Shown here: positions 44,778 to 53,334 of the stretch, piece by piece
How the letters are laid out: the number at the start of each line of letters is the position of its first letter
How positions within the stretch are numbered: the stretch's first letter is position 1
Origin: GCA-2715965 sp047608975
GTDB lineage: Bacteria > Verrucomicrobiota > Verrucomicrobiia > Limisphaerales > JAYPXF01
Direction of reading: 5' to 3'
Length of the DNA: 64,000 nt
Assembly (NCBI GenBank): GCA_047608975.1
Contig: JBLFYM010000009.1
Location: forward strand, 16,672-80,671
Notes under the pieces: model-generated
What the model was told of the DNA's origin: nothing
Seen by the model: the letters and a program-made list of their open reading frames with translations, nothing else
The model's database searches: none
Translations under genes and position numbers: made by a program

Positions 44778-45515
44778 ATGTCAGGCGACACTTTACAGCG
44801 AATGCCCTGCCCGAATTGTGGGAAGAAGATCAAGTTTGGACCCGAAGATGTTGGTTCGGACGCCTTCTGCCCGCATTGCGATACTCCGGTCGTACTCAGA
44901 GCCCCGGGCGTTTCACCGGCACCACCGCCCAAGCCGACGGATGGAATGTCGAAGAAGCAACTGATCGCCATCCCCTCCATTATTTTCGCTGTTGTGTTTT
45001 CGTTGATCGCCGGAATTGGGCTGCTGAAGCGTGGCAAGGGCGCGAAGCAGGCCAAGGCGGAGATCGAGAACATGTCCGATGAGGATTGGCTGAAGGCAAA
45101 GAAGAGCAACAAACCTACAGCCAACGGGACCGCCAAGAAAAAAGGCAAGCAAGTGGCCTTGCTCAGGGGGTACAAACGGCCGTTGGAGAAGTTCGTTCAA
45201 AAGAAGGTGATTTGGGGCAATCCCACGAAACGCAAAAGCGGTTCGCCCGTTCAGCTCATGGGGCACAAGATCGACAAGGCGGAAACTGGCAGTCTCACCT
45301 ACGTGGTCGGGTTGGTGCAGAATCACACGGGCGGCCAGCTCTACAACGTTGAGGCTTTCTTCGATCTTTACGACGGAAAGGGCAAAAAGGTCGGCGACAC
45401 CAAGGATTACTTTGGTATTCTTGCTCCGAAGGGGAAGTGGGAATTGCGCGCGACGATCTTCCAGCGGGGCGTCACATCGGCCAAGCTTCGCGATATCAAG
45501 TACGAGGCCGAATGA
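44778..45515 (+). CDS. Zinc-ribbon membrane protein with FxLYD-like domain
   Basis: A 245-residue protein. The N-terminal zinc ribbon has CPNCGKKI and FCPHCDTPV. One membrane helix lies at about 62-84 (LIAIPSIIFAVVFSLIAGIG), followed by a Lys-rich linker. The C-terminal domain of about 100 residues includes GGQLYNVEAFFDLYDGKGK and GILAPKGKWELRATIF, which resembles FxLYD domains. Such proteins are membrane-anchored with an extracytoplasmic beta domain; the ligand is unknown. It precedes hemL by 54 bp. Confidence 0.78.
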   Translation: MSGDTLQRMPCPNCGKKIKFGPEDVGSDAFCPHCDTPVVLRAPGVSPAPPPKPTDGMSKKQLIAIPSIIFAVVFSLIAGIGLLKRGKGAKQAKAEIENMSDEDWLKAKKSNKPTANGTAKKKGKQVALLRGYKRPLEKFVQKKVIWGNPTKRKSGSPVQLMGHKIDKAETGSLTYVVGLVQNHTGGQLYNVEAFFDLYDGKGKKVGDTKDYFGILAPKGKWELRATIFQRGVTSAKLRDIKYEAE

Positions 45516-45569
45516 TCGGCTCATCCGTTCTCGTGCCGGTCTACATTCTTCTGCAGAACACATTCATCC

Positions 45570-46856
45570 ATGATTTCTCACGACAAATCTGAGGCCCTTT
45601 TTGACGAATCACTCAAACACATTCCAGGTGGCGTAAACTCTCCGGTAAGGGCATTTCGGGCAGTGGGCGGAAAACCGTTCTTTGTTGATCGTGCCAAGGG
45701 CCCGCATATCTGGGATATCGACGGAAACCAGTATGTCGATTACGTGGGCACTTGGGGACCGGCGATTCACGGACACGCGTTCGAACCGATCGTTCAGGCC
45801 GTCCAATCAACCGCGGTGAATGGAACCAGCTTTGGGATTCCCAATCCGCTCGAGGTGGACATGGCCAAGCTGATCAAGGAGTTCTTCCCGAGCATTGAGA
45901 AGGTGCGAATGGTGAATTCGGGAACTGAAGCGTGCATGAGCGCAATTCGCCTCGCCCGGGGATTCACGAAGCGTGACAAGATCGTAAAGTTCGAGGGCTG
46001 TTATCACGGACATCACGATTCACTGCTGGTAAAGGCGGGTTCTGGTGCTCTTACCTTTGGCAATCCGGATAGTGCCGGCGTGCCGGCTGAATTCACCCAA
46101 CATACGATCCTGGTTCCTTTCAACGACGTGGCGGCCGTGGAGGCGGTGTTCGCGGCAAATCCGGGACAAATTGCTGGCATAATTCTCGAACCGGTCATCG
46201 GCAATGCCGGCTTGATCCTGCCGCACGACGGTTTCTTGGAACGACTCCGCAAGCTTACCGAGCAGAACGGCTCGCTGCTGATCTTCGACGAGGTCATGAC
46301 CGGATTCAGGGTTGCCCGGGGGGGAGCGCAGGAACGGTTTTCGATCAAGCCGGATATTACCTGTCTCGGGAAGATAATCGGTGGAGGATTGCCGGTCGGG
46401 GCATTCGGTGGACGGGCTGATGTCATGGCGTGCCTGGCCCCGGAAGGACCGGTCTATCAGGCTGGAACGCTGAGCGGAAACCCTTTGGCCATGGCGGCGG
46501 GCATTGCCGCATTGAATGCCCTTAAATCGGGCGCAGCCCACGCGCGTCTGGAAGAGTTGGGGGCGCGTCTGGAAGAAGCGATGACCCGGGCAGCGCAGGA
46601 CGCCGGGGTCGCCGTCACGATCCAGCGCTGCGGCTCGATGAGCTGCGCATACTTTGGGGATCACGAGGTGCGCAATCTCGACGATGCGATGAAATGTGAT
46701 CGCGATCGGTTCGCGAAGTATTTCCACGGTATGCTCCAGGCGGGCATCTATGTCGCGCCATCCCAGTTCGAGGCCGGCTTCATCTCCACCGCGCATACGG
46801 AAGACGACATCGACCGGACGGCGGCGGCGGCGGCGGCAGTATTGAGAACCCTCTGA
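45570..46856 (+). CDS. hemL: Glutamate-1-semialdehyde 2,1-aminomutase
   Basis: A 428-residue class III aminotransferase-fold enzyme. It has the family opening HIPGGVNSPVRAFRAVGG, NSGTEACMSAIRLAR, the FDEVMTGFRVARGGAQ cofactor-aspartate segment, and the PLP-binding Lys268 in CLGKIIGGGLPVGAFGG. It converts glutamate-1-semialdehyde to 5-aminolevulinate in the C5 pathway of tetrapyrrole synthesis. Product supply matters for the multiheme proteins of this organism. It starts a tight four-gene run with ruvX, truA and trmL. Confidence 0.96.
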   Translation: MISHDKSEALFDESLKHIPGGVNSPVRAFRAVGGKPFFVDRAKGPHIWDIDGNQYVDYVGTWGPAIHGHAFEPIVQAVQSTAVNGTSFGIPNPLEVDMAKLIKEFFPSIEKVRMVNSGTEACMSAIRLARGFTKRDKIVKFEGCYHGHHDSLLVKAGSGALTFGNPDSAGVPAEFTQHTILVPFNDVAAVEAVFAANPGQIAGIILEPVIGNAGLILPHDGFLERLRKLTEQNGSLLIFDEVMTGFRVARGGAQERFSIKPDITCLGKIIGGGLPVGAFGGRADVMACLAPEGPVYQAGTLSGNPLAMAAGIAALNALKSGAAHARLEELGARLEEAMTRAAQDAGVAVTIQRCGSMSCAYFGDHEVRNLDDAMKCDRDRFAKYFHGMLQAGIYVAPSQFEAGFISTAHTEDDIDRTAAAAAAVLRTL

Positions 46857-46859
46857 CTC

Positions 46860-47276
46860 ATGCGTGTTCTGGGACTTGATTACGGAAGCAAGCGCGTTGG
46901 AGTCGCGCTCAGCGATGAACTGCAGATGATCGCGCAGCCGCTTGAGTTTATTCTGGCCAAACCGTTTGATGAGTTTCTGAAGCGGCTGAAAGAGCTCCTG
47001 ACGAGTCAGAATGTGGAGACGATAGTGGTCGGCATGCCTCGCAACATGAATGGCACTTACGGCCCCGCTGCCGAATCCGCGAAATCGTTCGCCAACAAGA
47101 TCGGCGCTGAAGTTTCACAACCCATTCGGACCTGGGACGAACGCCTGACGAGCGTAGAGGCAAACCGTATTCTTATCGCGGGAAACGTCCGGCGGGGCAA
47201 ACGGAAAGAGAAGGTCGACAAGATGGCCGCCGCTATCCTGCTGCAGAGCTTCCTCGATGCGCAGTCGCTGGCATGA
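46860..47276 (+). CDS. ruvX: Putative pre-16S rRNA nuclease / Holliday junction resolvase YqgF
   Basis: A 138-residue RNase H-fold protein: LGLDYGSKRVGVALSDE (first catalytic Asp), then VVGMPRNMNGTYGPAAE, and then the motif WDERLTSVEANRILI. Length matches the family. It processes the 5' end of 16S rRNA in E. coli; the resolvase name is historical. It is 3 bp after hemL and its stop overlaps truA by 4 nt. Confidence 0.94.
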   Translation: MRVLGLDYGSKRVGVALSDELQMIAQPLEFILAKPFDEFLKRLKELLTSQNVETIVVGMPRNMNGTYGPAAESAKSFANKIGAEVSQPIRTWDERLTSVEANRILIAGNVRRGKRKEKVDKMAAAILLQSFLDAQSLA

Positions 47277-48064
47277 ACGAGCAGCAGGAGCATCTGAAAT
47301 TCAGGCTGACGATCGCCTACGACGGAACGAATTACGAAGGATGGCAGGTTCAGAAGGTCGGACTTGGCGTGCAACAAAAGGTCGAAGAGGCAATTCAGGT
47401 TATTTTTCCGTCGGTGCGGCGGATCCACAGTTCCAGTCGGACGGATGCCGGAGTTCACGCCCGTGGCATGGTGGCGCACGTGGAAATCCCCAAGGCTGAG
47501 TTTCGGATGCCAATTCGGAAGCTGTCATTGGCACTCAATGCGAATCTGCCGGAAGATATCCGGATCACCCGCGCGGTTCGCTCCCCTGCCCGCTTCCATG
47601 CGCGGTTCGATGCCAAGGGCAAGCAATACCGGTATCAGGTCTGGAACCATCGAGTCATGAATCCGCTTTTGCGGCAAGTCGCGTGGCATGTTGCGCGAGA
47701 TCTGGATATCGCCGCCATCCGTGAGGCGGCGAAGTGTTTTATGGGCCGACGTGACTACCGCTCGCTGGCCAACAGTCGTGAGTATGAGATGGAGAACACA
47801 GTGCGGACTCTCTTTCGCTGTGATGTGCGCAAATCGTCTGATTTGCTGACGTTCGTAATCGAGGGAGATGGCTTCCTCTACAAAATGTGCCGGAACATCG
47901 TCGGCATGCTGGTCCAAGTCGGTCAGGGAAAGCTCAGCGCTGGGGATATCGAAACTAGTCTGGCAGCATGTGATCGCAAAGCCGCCGGGGTCGCCGCACC
48001 TGCGAAAGGGCTTATCCTATGGGAGGTCTACTACTCGCCCAGAAAGGCGGCTTCCTCCAAATGA
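47273..48064 (+). CDS. truA: tRNA pseudouridine(38-40) synthase
   Basis: A 263-residue TruA protein: LTIAYDGTNYEGWQVQ, SSRTDAGVHARGMVAH (catalytic Asp), ARFDAKGKQYRYQVWN and EGDGFLYKMCRNIVGML. It modifies the anticodon stem-loop of tRNAs. It overlaps ruvX at its start and trmL at its end, 4 nt each, and so belongs to a translationally coupled run. Confidence 0.96.
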   Translation: MNEQQEHLKFRLTIAYDGTNYEGWQVQKVGLGVQQKVEEAIQVIFPSVRRIHSSSRTDAGVHARGMVAHVEIPKAEFRMPIRKLSLALNANLPEDIRITRAVRSPARFHARFDAKGKQYRYQVWNHRVMNPLLRQVAWHVARDLDIAAIREAAKCFMGRRDYRSLANSREYEMENTVRTLFRCDVRKSSDLLTFVIEGDGFLYKMCRNIVGMLVQVGQGKLSAGDIETSLAACDRKAAGVAAPAKGLILWEVYYSPRKAASSK

Positions 48065-48540
48065 ACGTTGTTCTGGTTGAGCCTGAGATTCCGCCGAACA
48101 CCGGCAACATCGCGCGGCTATGCGCGGCTACCCGATCTCCACTCCATCTGATTGAACCGCTCGGTTTTGAGCTTAACGATCGCCGCCTCAAGCGCGCTGG
48201 CATGGATTATTGGAATCATGTTGAGTGGAAAGTTTGGCCGAATTGGCCGGCGTTCGATCAGCAACGCGGCGAGGGCAGGCTTTGGTTGATCGAGTCTGGT
48301 GGCATCAAAAACTACAGTGAGATCGACTTTGGCCCCGATGATTTCCTGATATTTGGTCGGGAGACAGCCGGGTTGCCGCCGGGATTATTGGCCGAGCATC
48401 AGGAGGATGTCCTCCACATTCCCATGTTCAACGATCAGGCCCGATCTCTCAACCTGGCGAATTGCGTCGCATTAGTGCTTTTTGAGGCACTTCGGCAACA
48501 AGGATTTCCCGGACAGACTCCAATTGCCCCGTACACGTAA
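48061..48540 (+). CDS. trmL: tRNA (cytidine/uridine-34-2'-O-)-methyltransferase
   Basis: A 159-residue SPOUT methyltransferase. The start at 48061 overlaps the truA stop; an upstream in-frame ATG lies inside truA. NVVLVEPEIPPNTGNIARLCAA, then LIFGRETAGLPPGLL, and then RSLNLANCVALVLFEALRQ form the knotted SAM-binding site. It methylates the wobble base of leucine tRNAs in E. coli. A second tRNA-modification gene (truA) is next to it. Confidence 0.94.
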   Translation: MNVVLVEPEIPPNTGNIARLCAATRSPLHLIEPLGFELNDRRLKRAGMDYWNHVEWKVWPNWPAFDQQRGEGRLWLIESGGIKNYSEIDFGPDDFLIFGRETAGLPPGLLAEHQEDVLHIPMFNDQARSLNLANCVALVLFEALRQQGFPGQTPIAPYT

Positions 48541-48670
48541 CAAACGTTTAGGGACAATTCAGTATTGGTGTTTTGGAGTTCAGAAACTAACCTTGCCTGT
48601 CCCACTAAACGACCAATTGACAACGCCTTACGGCGGTCATTAAGATGCAAAAAACCCAAGTGATCCAGTT

Positions 48671-50401
48671 GTGCCAGTAAAAGACGATTACCTTGTAGAA
48701 ACGCTCGCAGATATGGGCTTGGTCACCGACGACGATGTGCAGATCGCACGCGCGGAGGTCGAGTCCGGTGAGTTCGAAGATCAGGGGATCATCGACCGCC
48801 TGATCGCAGCGCAGATCATCGCCCCCGCCCATCTTACCCAAGCCAAGGCGATTCAGTACGGTGTTGAGACCATCGACCTGGACGGAATGTCATTGGAGGA
48901 CGAAACGGTGCAGCAGGTGCCCCGTCACATCGTCAAGCAGAACAACATCATTCCCGTATTCTTCTCCGAAGGCGTACTCACCATCGCGGTCGCTGATCCT
49001 TCGGATCTCGATATGATGGACCGGTTGAACCACCAGTTGAAGGTGGATTCGATCGAGTATCGCGTCGCAACCCAAGATCACATCGATAGACTGATCAAAC
49101 AATACTACGGAGGCTCAGAGGAAACCGATAGCACCAACATCGGGGCGATGATCCAAGACATCACCGAAGGTGAAATCGACTTGGGCTTCGTAAAGGACGA
49201 GACCTTCGGGGAGGGGCGTGACGAAGTCGAGGCTGACGCCCCCCTTGTCAAACTGGTGAACAGTATTATCGCCGACGCGTTCCGTGGACGTGCCTCTGAT
49301 ATTCACATCGAACCGATGGAGAAGGTGCTCCGCGTTCGGTATCGGGTGGACGGCTGCCTGGAAGAGGTGAGCAGTCCGCCAAAGAAACTTCAGAATGCGA
49401 TCATCAGTCGATTGAAGATTCAGTCCGGCATGTCCATTGCTGAACGCCGCAAGCCGCAGGACGGACGTATCCAGCTTGAGATCTCCGGCAAGCCGATCGA
49501 TTTGCGTGTCAACTCGCTCCCCACGACCCAGGGCGAGAGCATCGTCATGCGTATCCTGGACAAGAGCGGTCTGAGCCTCGGACTGTCAGAATTGGGATTC
49601 ATGGCGGATGATCAGGCTTCGTTCGAACGGATGATCGGCCTGCCTGACGGAATTCTGCTTGTGACCGGGCCGACCGGTTCAGGGAAGACCACGACTCTTT
49701 ACTCCTGCCTCAACTACATCAACCGGCCCGATCGGAAGATTATTACGGTCGAGGATCCCGTTGAGTATGTGCTGTCCGGCATCAACCAGGTGCAGGTGAA
49801 CAATGCTGCGGGACTGACCTTTTCAACTGCGCTCCGCGCCATGCTCCGGCAGGCGCCAAACGTCGTGATGCTCGGGGAAATTCGAGATATGGAGACCGCG
49901 ACCATCGCCATCAACGCGGCGCTCACCGGTCACCTGGTTTTCTCGACCCTCCATACCAACGACGCACCGAGCGCAGTTTCCCGTCTCATCGACATCGGGA
50001 TCAAGCCATTCTTGGTGGCCTCAGCGGCGCGCGGAATCATGGCGCAACGACTCGTGCGGGCGATCTGCAAGAAATGCAACCAACCTCACACTCCCACCGA
50101 CCGCGAAATGCGGGCCTTGGGCATCACCCAAGATATGCTCAATTCGGGCGCCCCACGCAAAGGCGTGGGCTGTCGGGATTGCACGAACGGATACCGCGGC
50201 CGGAAAGGCCTCTTTGAGGTGTTCGTCATCGATGACAATGTGCGCAAACTGATTTTTGAACGGGTCTCCAGCACAGTTCTCCGCGCTCGCGCCCGGGAAA
50301 TGGGAATGAAGAGTCTCCGTGAAGATGGCACCCGCAAGGTGCTGGCCGGAATCACCACGGCCGAAGAAGTGATCGAGGCGACCGTCGGCGACGAGACTTG
50401 A
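48671..50401 (+). CDS. pilB: Type IV pilus/type II secretion assembly ATPase (PilB/GspE), copy 1
   Basis: A 576-residue protein. An N-terminal MshEN/T2SSE-N domain covers about 1-150. The catalytic core has GPTGSGKTTTLYSCLNYI (Walker A), EDPVEYVLSGINQVQVN (Asp box), MLGEIRDMETA (Walker B) and STLHTNDAPSAVSRL (His box). A C-terminal four-cysteine zinc site is CKKCNQ plus CRDC. It powers pilus extension or pseudopilus assembly. The start is a GTG at 48671 without a good ribosome-binding site; a 130-bp leader separates it from trmL. PilT, a second PilB and PilC follow. Confidence 0.92.
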   Translation: MPVKDDYLVETLADMGLVTDDDVQIARAEVESGEFEDQGIIDRLIAAQIIAPAHLTQAKAIQYGVETIDLDGMSLEDETVQQVPRHIVKQNNIIPVFFSEGVLTIAVADPSDLDMMDRLNHQLKVDSIEYRVATQDHIDRLIKQYYGGSEETDSTNIGAMIQDITEGEIDLGFVKDETFGEGRDEVEADAPLVKLVNSIIADAFRGRASDIHIEPMEKVLRVRYRVDGCLEEVSSPPKKLQNAIISRLKIQSGMSIAERRKPQDGRIQLEISGKPIDLRVNSLPTTQGESIVMRILDKSGLSLGLSELGFMADDQASFERMIGLPDGILLVTGPTGSGKTTTLYSCLNYINRPDRKIITVEDPVEYVLSGINQVQVNNAAGLTFSTALRAMLRQAPNVVMLGEIRDMETATIAINAALTGHLVFSTLHTNDAPSAVSRLIDIGIKPFLVASAARGIMAQRLVRAICKKCNQPHTPTDREMRALGITQDMLNSGAPRKGVGCRDCTNGYRGRKGLFEVFVIDDNVRKLIFERVSSTVLRARAREMGMKSLREDGTRKVLAGITTAEEVIEATVGDET

Positions 50402-50454
50402 TCATACTATTTTTCAACAATAACCGAAGATACAGAGAAAGGTCAGAATAGAAC

Positions 50455-51567
50455 ATGGGTGCTTATGCGATGTCGGATTTGCTGCAGTTGATGGTCTCCG
50501 AGGGGGCCGCCGATCTGCATGTTCGGGTGGGAATCCCACCTTGCTACCGGGCTCACGGGACGCTCGAGCGAATCCAAGGGCCGCCTTGTGCTCAGGACGA
50601 TGTCGAGGAATTGATGACCAGCATTTGCAGCGAGGATCATATTCAACAGATCCGGACCAATGGTGGCGCTGACTTCGGATTTGCATTCGGTGAACTGGCC
50701 CGTTTCCGGGTAAGTGCCTTCAAGGAACGCGGTAATTTCGCCCTCGTTCTCCGGCAGATCCCAACGGATCTCCTGCCCATGAGCGTCATTGGCCTCTCGC
50801 CCAATCTGATCGACGAACTGCTTCACAAACCACGTGGAATGATCCTGGTCACAGGCCCGACAGGTTCCGGTAAATCCACGACGCTGGCATCAATGGTAAA
50901 CATGATCAACGAAGAGCAGGATCATGCCCATATCATCACGATCGAAGATCCGATCGAGTTTTACCACAAACACAAGAAGGCGGTAATTACACAGCGCGAG
51001 GTCCACATTGATGTCCCCAGTTTTGCCGAAGCCCTGCGGCGCGCGTTGCGTCAGGATCCGGAAGTCATCCTCGTGGGCGAGTTGCGCGATCTCGAAACAA
51101 TTGAAGCCGCGCTGACCGCTGCGGAAACCGGTCACGTTGTCTACGGTACGCTGCATACGAATTCAGCGGCGAAGACGATCGATCGTATCGTCAATGCCTT
51201 TCCGATCAACGCTCAGGAGACGGTCCGAATCCAGCTGTCTACCGCGCTGGTATGCGTGATTGCACAGATTTTGGTACCGACCTGTGACAAGCCAGGGCGC
51301 GTGGCTGTGCACGACATCATGGTCCAGACGCCATCGATTGCGGCGCTCATCCGTGACAACAAGACATTTCGTATTCCTTCCGATCAACAAACCGGAGCCA
51401 AGTACGGCATGGTGACCTTGGATATGGGAATGCTCGACTGGTATCGCAAAGGCCGCATCGCCCGCGAAGAAGTCATTAACCGCTGCCTTGATCCTCAGGG
51501 TATCCTGGCCAAGATCGCCGAGGTGGATGCCGAGATCGAAGCCGAGGTCGACGACGACGACGATTGA
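50455..51567 (+). CDS. pilT: Type IV pilus retraction ATPase PilT
   Basis: A 370-residue protein: LLQLMVSEGAADLHVRVG at the N-terminus is the usual PilT opening. The core has GPTGSGKSTTLASMVNMI (Walker A), EDPIEFYHKHKKAVITQREV, LVGELRDLETIEAALTAAETGH and YGTLHTNSAAKTIDRIV. It lacks the zinc tetracysteine of PilB, as expected. The C-terminus ends in an unusual run of five Asp. A ribosome-binding site (aaagg) is at 50438-50442. It disassembles pilin subunits to drive twitching or DNA uptake. Confidence 0.95.
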   Translation: MGAYAMSDLLQLMVSEGAADLHVRVGIPPCYRAHGTLERIQGPPCAQDDVEELMTSICSEDHIQQIRTNGGADFGFAFGELARFRVSAFKERGNFALVLRQIPTDLLPMSVIGLSPNLIDELLHKPRGMILVTGPTGSGKSTTLASMVNMINEEQDHAHIITIEDPIEFYHKHKKAVITQREVHIDVPSFAEALRRALRQDPEVILVGELRDLETIEAALTAAETGHVVYGTLHTNSAAKTIDRIVNAFPINAQETVRIQLSTALVCVIAQILVPTCDKPGRVAVHDIMVQTPSIAALIRDNKTFRIPSDQQTGAKYGMVTLDMGMLDWYRKGRIAREEVINRCLDPQGILAKIAEVDAEIEAEVDDDDD

Positions 51568-51577
51568 TACCAAGCCT

Positions 51578-53287
51578 ATGTCGATTAGCATATCCGATCC
51601 CCTACTTTCCCTGATCAAGGATCAGGGACTGATTGATGACCTCCAGCTGCATGAGGTCGTTCAGGAGAATACCAAATCTGGGAAACCGGTGAGCCAGATT
51701 CTGGTAGAGTCTGCGATTCTGGATATGGCGAGCCAGTTGAACATCATCGCCGAATATTTGGGGACCGATGTAATTCCGGACCTGGCTGACATCGACATCC
51801 CCGATGAGGTGATTGCCATGATACCGCCGAACACGGCGCGCATGTATCAGTGTCTGCCCATTGAAGCGCATGGCGACACCCTCAAGGTCGTCTTGGCGGA
51901 TCCGCTAAACCCGTCAATTCTGGATGAACTGTCGTTCATCATTGCCAAGGAAGTGCATGTGGTCGTCGGCGATCCGGCGCATGTGGAGACTCTGCTTTCC
52001 AAACACTATCAGGAGCAGGCTGAAAGCTTTGCTGATATCCTCGGAGAAATGACCAACGAGGAGGATATGGTCCGGGAGATCCAGGCGCTCGAGGATGAGG
52101 AAAATGAGGACGCGTTGACCAGTCTGGCAAATGAGACCCCGATCATCCGCTTCGTGAACCTCGTCCTCTATCAGGCGATCAACGACCGCGCGAGTGACGT
52201 TCATTTCGAACCGTTTGAAGATGAATACAAGATCCGCTACCGCGTGGACGGTTCCCTCTACGAGATGGCGCCTCCTCCCAAGTACTTGGCCACCCCGGTC
52301 ACCTCGCGTATCAAGATTCTGGCGAATCTGAACATCTCGGAAAAGCGCCTCCCCCAAGATGGTCGTATCTCGATGTCGCTGGGTGGCAAGCGTGTCGATC
52401 TTCGTGTTTCTACGCTCCCCACCAAATTTGGGGAGTCCGTCGTGCTTCGTGTTCTGGATCGATCCAACGCGTCGTTGGACCTCGAAAACCTTGGCTTCCA
52501 GAAAAATGTCTTCGAGCAGGTTGGCGATATTATCTCGCAACCCAATGGCATCTTCGTAGTGACTGGTCCTACCGGCTCTGGAAAAACGACCACGCTCTAC
52601 GCCTGCCTCCGCCGGCTCAACCAAATCGAAACCAAGATTCTGACGAGTGAAGATCCGGTTGAGTATGACTTGGAGGGAATTATTCAGGTACCGATCAACG
52701 AGGCTGTCGGCATGACGTTTGCGGCCGCATTGCGCGCCTTTTTGCGTCAGGATCCAGACATCATTATGGTCGGAGAGATGCGTGACCCTGAAACAGCCCA
52801 GATCTCCGTTCAGGCCTCGCTCACCGGTCACTTCGTGTTATCCACCCTGCACACAAACGACGCTCCTGGTGCTGTTACCCGATTTACAGATATGGGGGTT
52901 GAACCCTTTCTGATTTCGTCCACTTTGATGGGTGTTTTGGCTCAACGGCTCGTGCGAACCGTCTGTTCGAAGTGCTGTTCGCCGTTCGAACCAACTGAGA
53001 ACCAACTGCAACAATTGGGCCTTTCAGTCTACGATATCGGCGACAAAACGTTCTATTACGGGCGCGGCTGCGAGACTTGCGGAGACGCCGGTTACTCAGG
53101 TCGACAGGGTATTTACGAATTGCTCGAAATTTCCGATGCTCTCAGACATCAGATCAATGAAAGAGCTCCGGCGGTGGTGATGAGACAGAAAGCGGTTGAG
53201 CTGGGCATGTCGACCCTGAGAGATGACGGCCTGCGATTGATCTTTGATGGCAAGACGACCGTTGAAGAAGTGGTCAAGTGCACGTGA
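51578..53287 (+). CDS. Type IV pilus/type II secretion assembly ATPase (PilB/GspE), copy 2
   Basis: A 569-residue protein. The start at 51578 lies 10 bp after pilT. An N-terminal T2SSE-N domain covers about 1-150 (LLSLIKDQGLIDDLQLHEVV). The core has GPTGSGKTTTLYACLRRL, SEDPVEYDLEGIIQVPIN, MVGEMRDPETAQI and STLHTNDAPGAV. The zinc cysteines are CSKCCS and CETCG. It is clearly a paralogue of the gene at 48.7 kb. One of the two may serve a type IV pilus and the other a type II secretion-like system; sequence alone does not tell which. Confidence 0.92.
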   Translation: MSISISDPLLSLIKDQGLIDDLQLHEVVQENTKSGKPVSQILVESAILDMASQLNIIAEYLGTDVIPDLADIDIPDEVIAMIPPNTARMYQCLPIEAHGDTLKVVLADPLNPSILDELSFIIAKEVHVVVGDPAHVETLLSKHYQEQAESFADILGEMTNEEDMVREIQALEDEENEDALTSLANETPIIRFVNLVLYQAINDRASDVHFEPFEDEYKIRYRVDGSLYEMAPPPKYLATPVTSRIKILANLNISEKRLPQDGRISMSLGGKRVDLRVSTLPTKFGESVVLRVLDRSNASLDLENLGFQKNVFEQVGDIISQPNGIFVVTGPTGSGKTTTLYACLRRLNQIETKILTSEDPVEYDLEGIIQVPINEAVGMTFAAALRAFLRQDPDIIMVGEMRDPETAQISVQASLTGHFVLSTLHTNDAPGAVTRFTDMGVEPFLISSTLMGVLAQRLVRTVCSKCCSPFEPTENQLQQLGLSVYDIGDKTFYYGRGCETCGDAGYSGRQGIYELLEISDALRHQINERAPAVVMRQKAVELGMSTLRDDGLRLIFDGKTTVEEVVKCT

Positions 53288-53334
53288 TCGATCCCTGAGC
53301 GCCCTCAAAATCCGAAAAGAACCGAAGGAATCTT

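Noticed and set aside
48545..48610. Imperfect inverted repeat (gtttag..ggaca / tgtcc..ctaaac) upstream of pilB
   Set aside because: Arms are interrupted and the loop exceeds 40 nt; could be chance.
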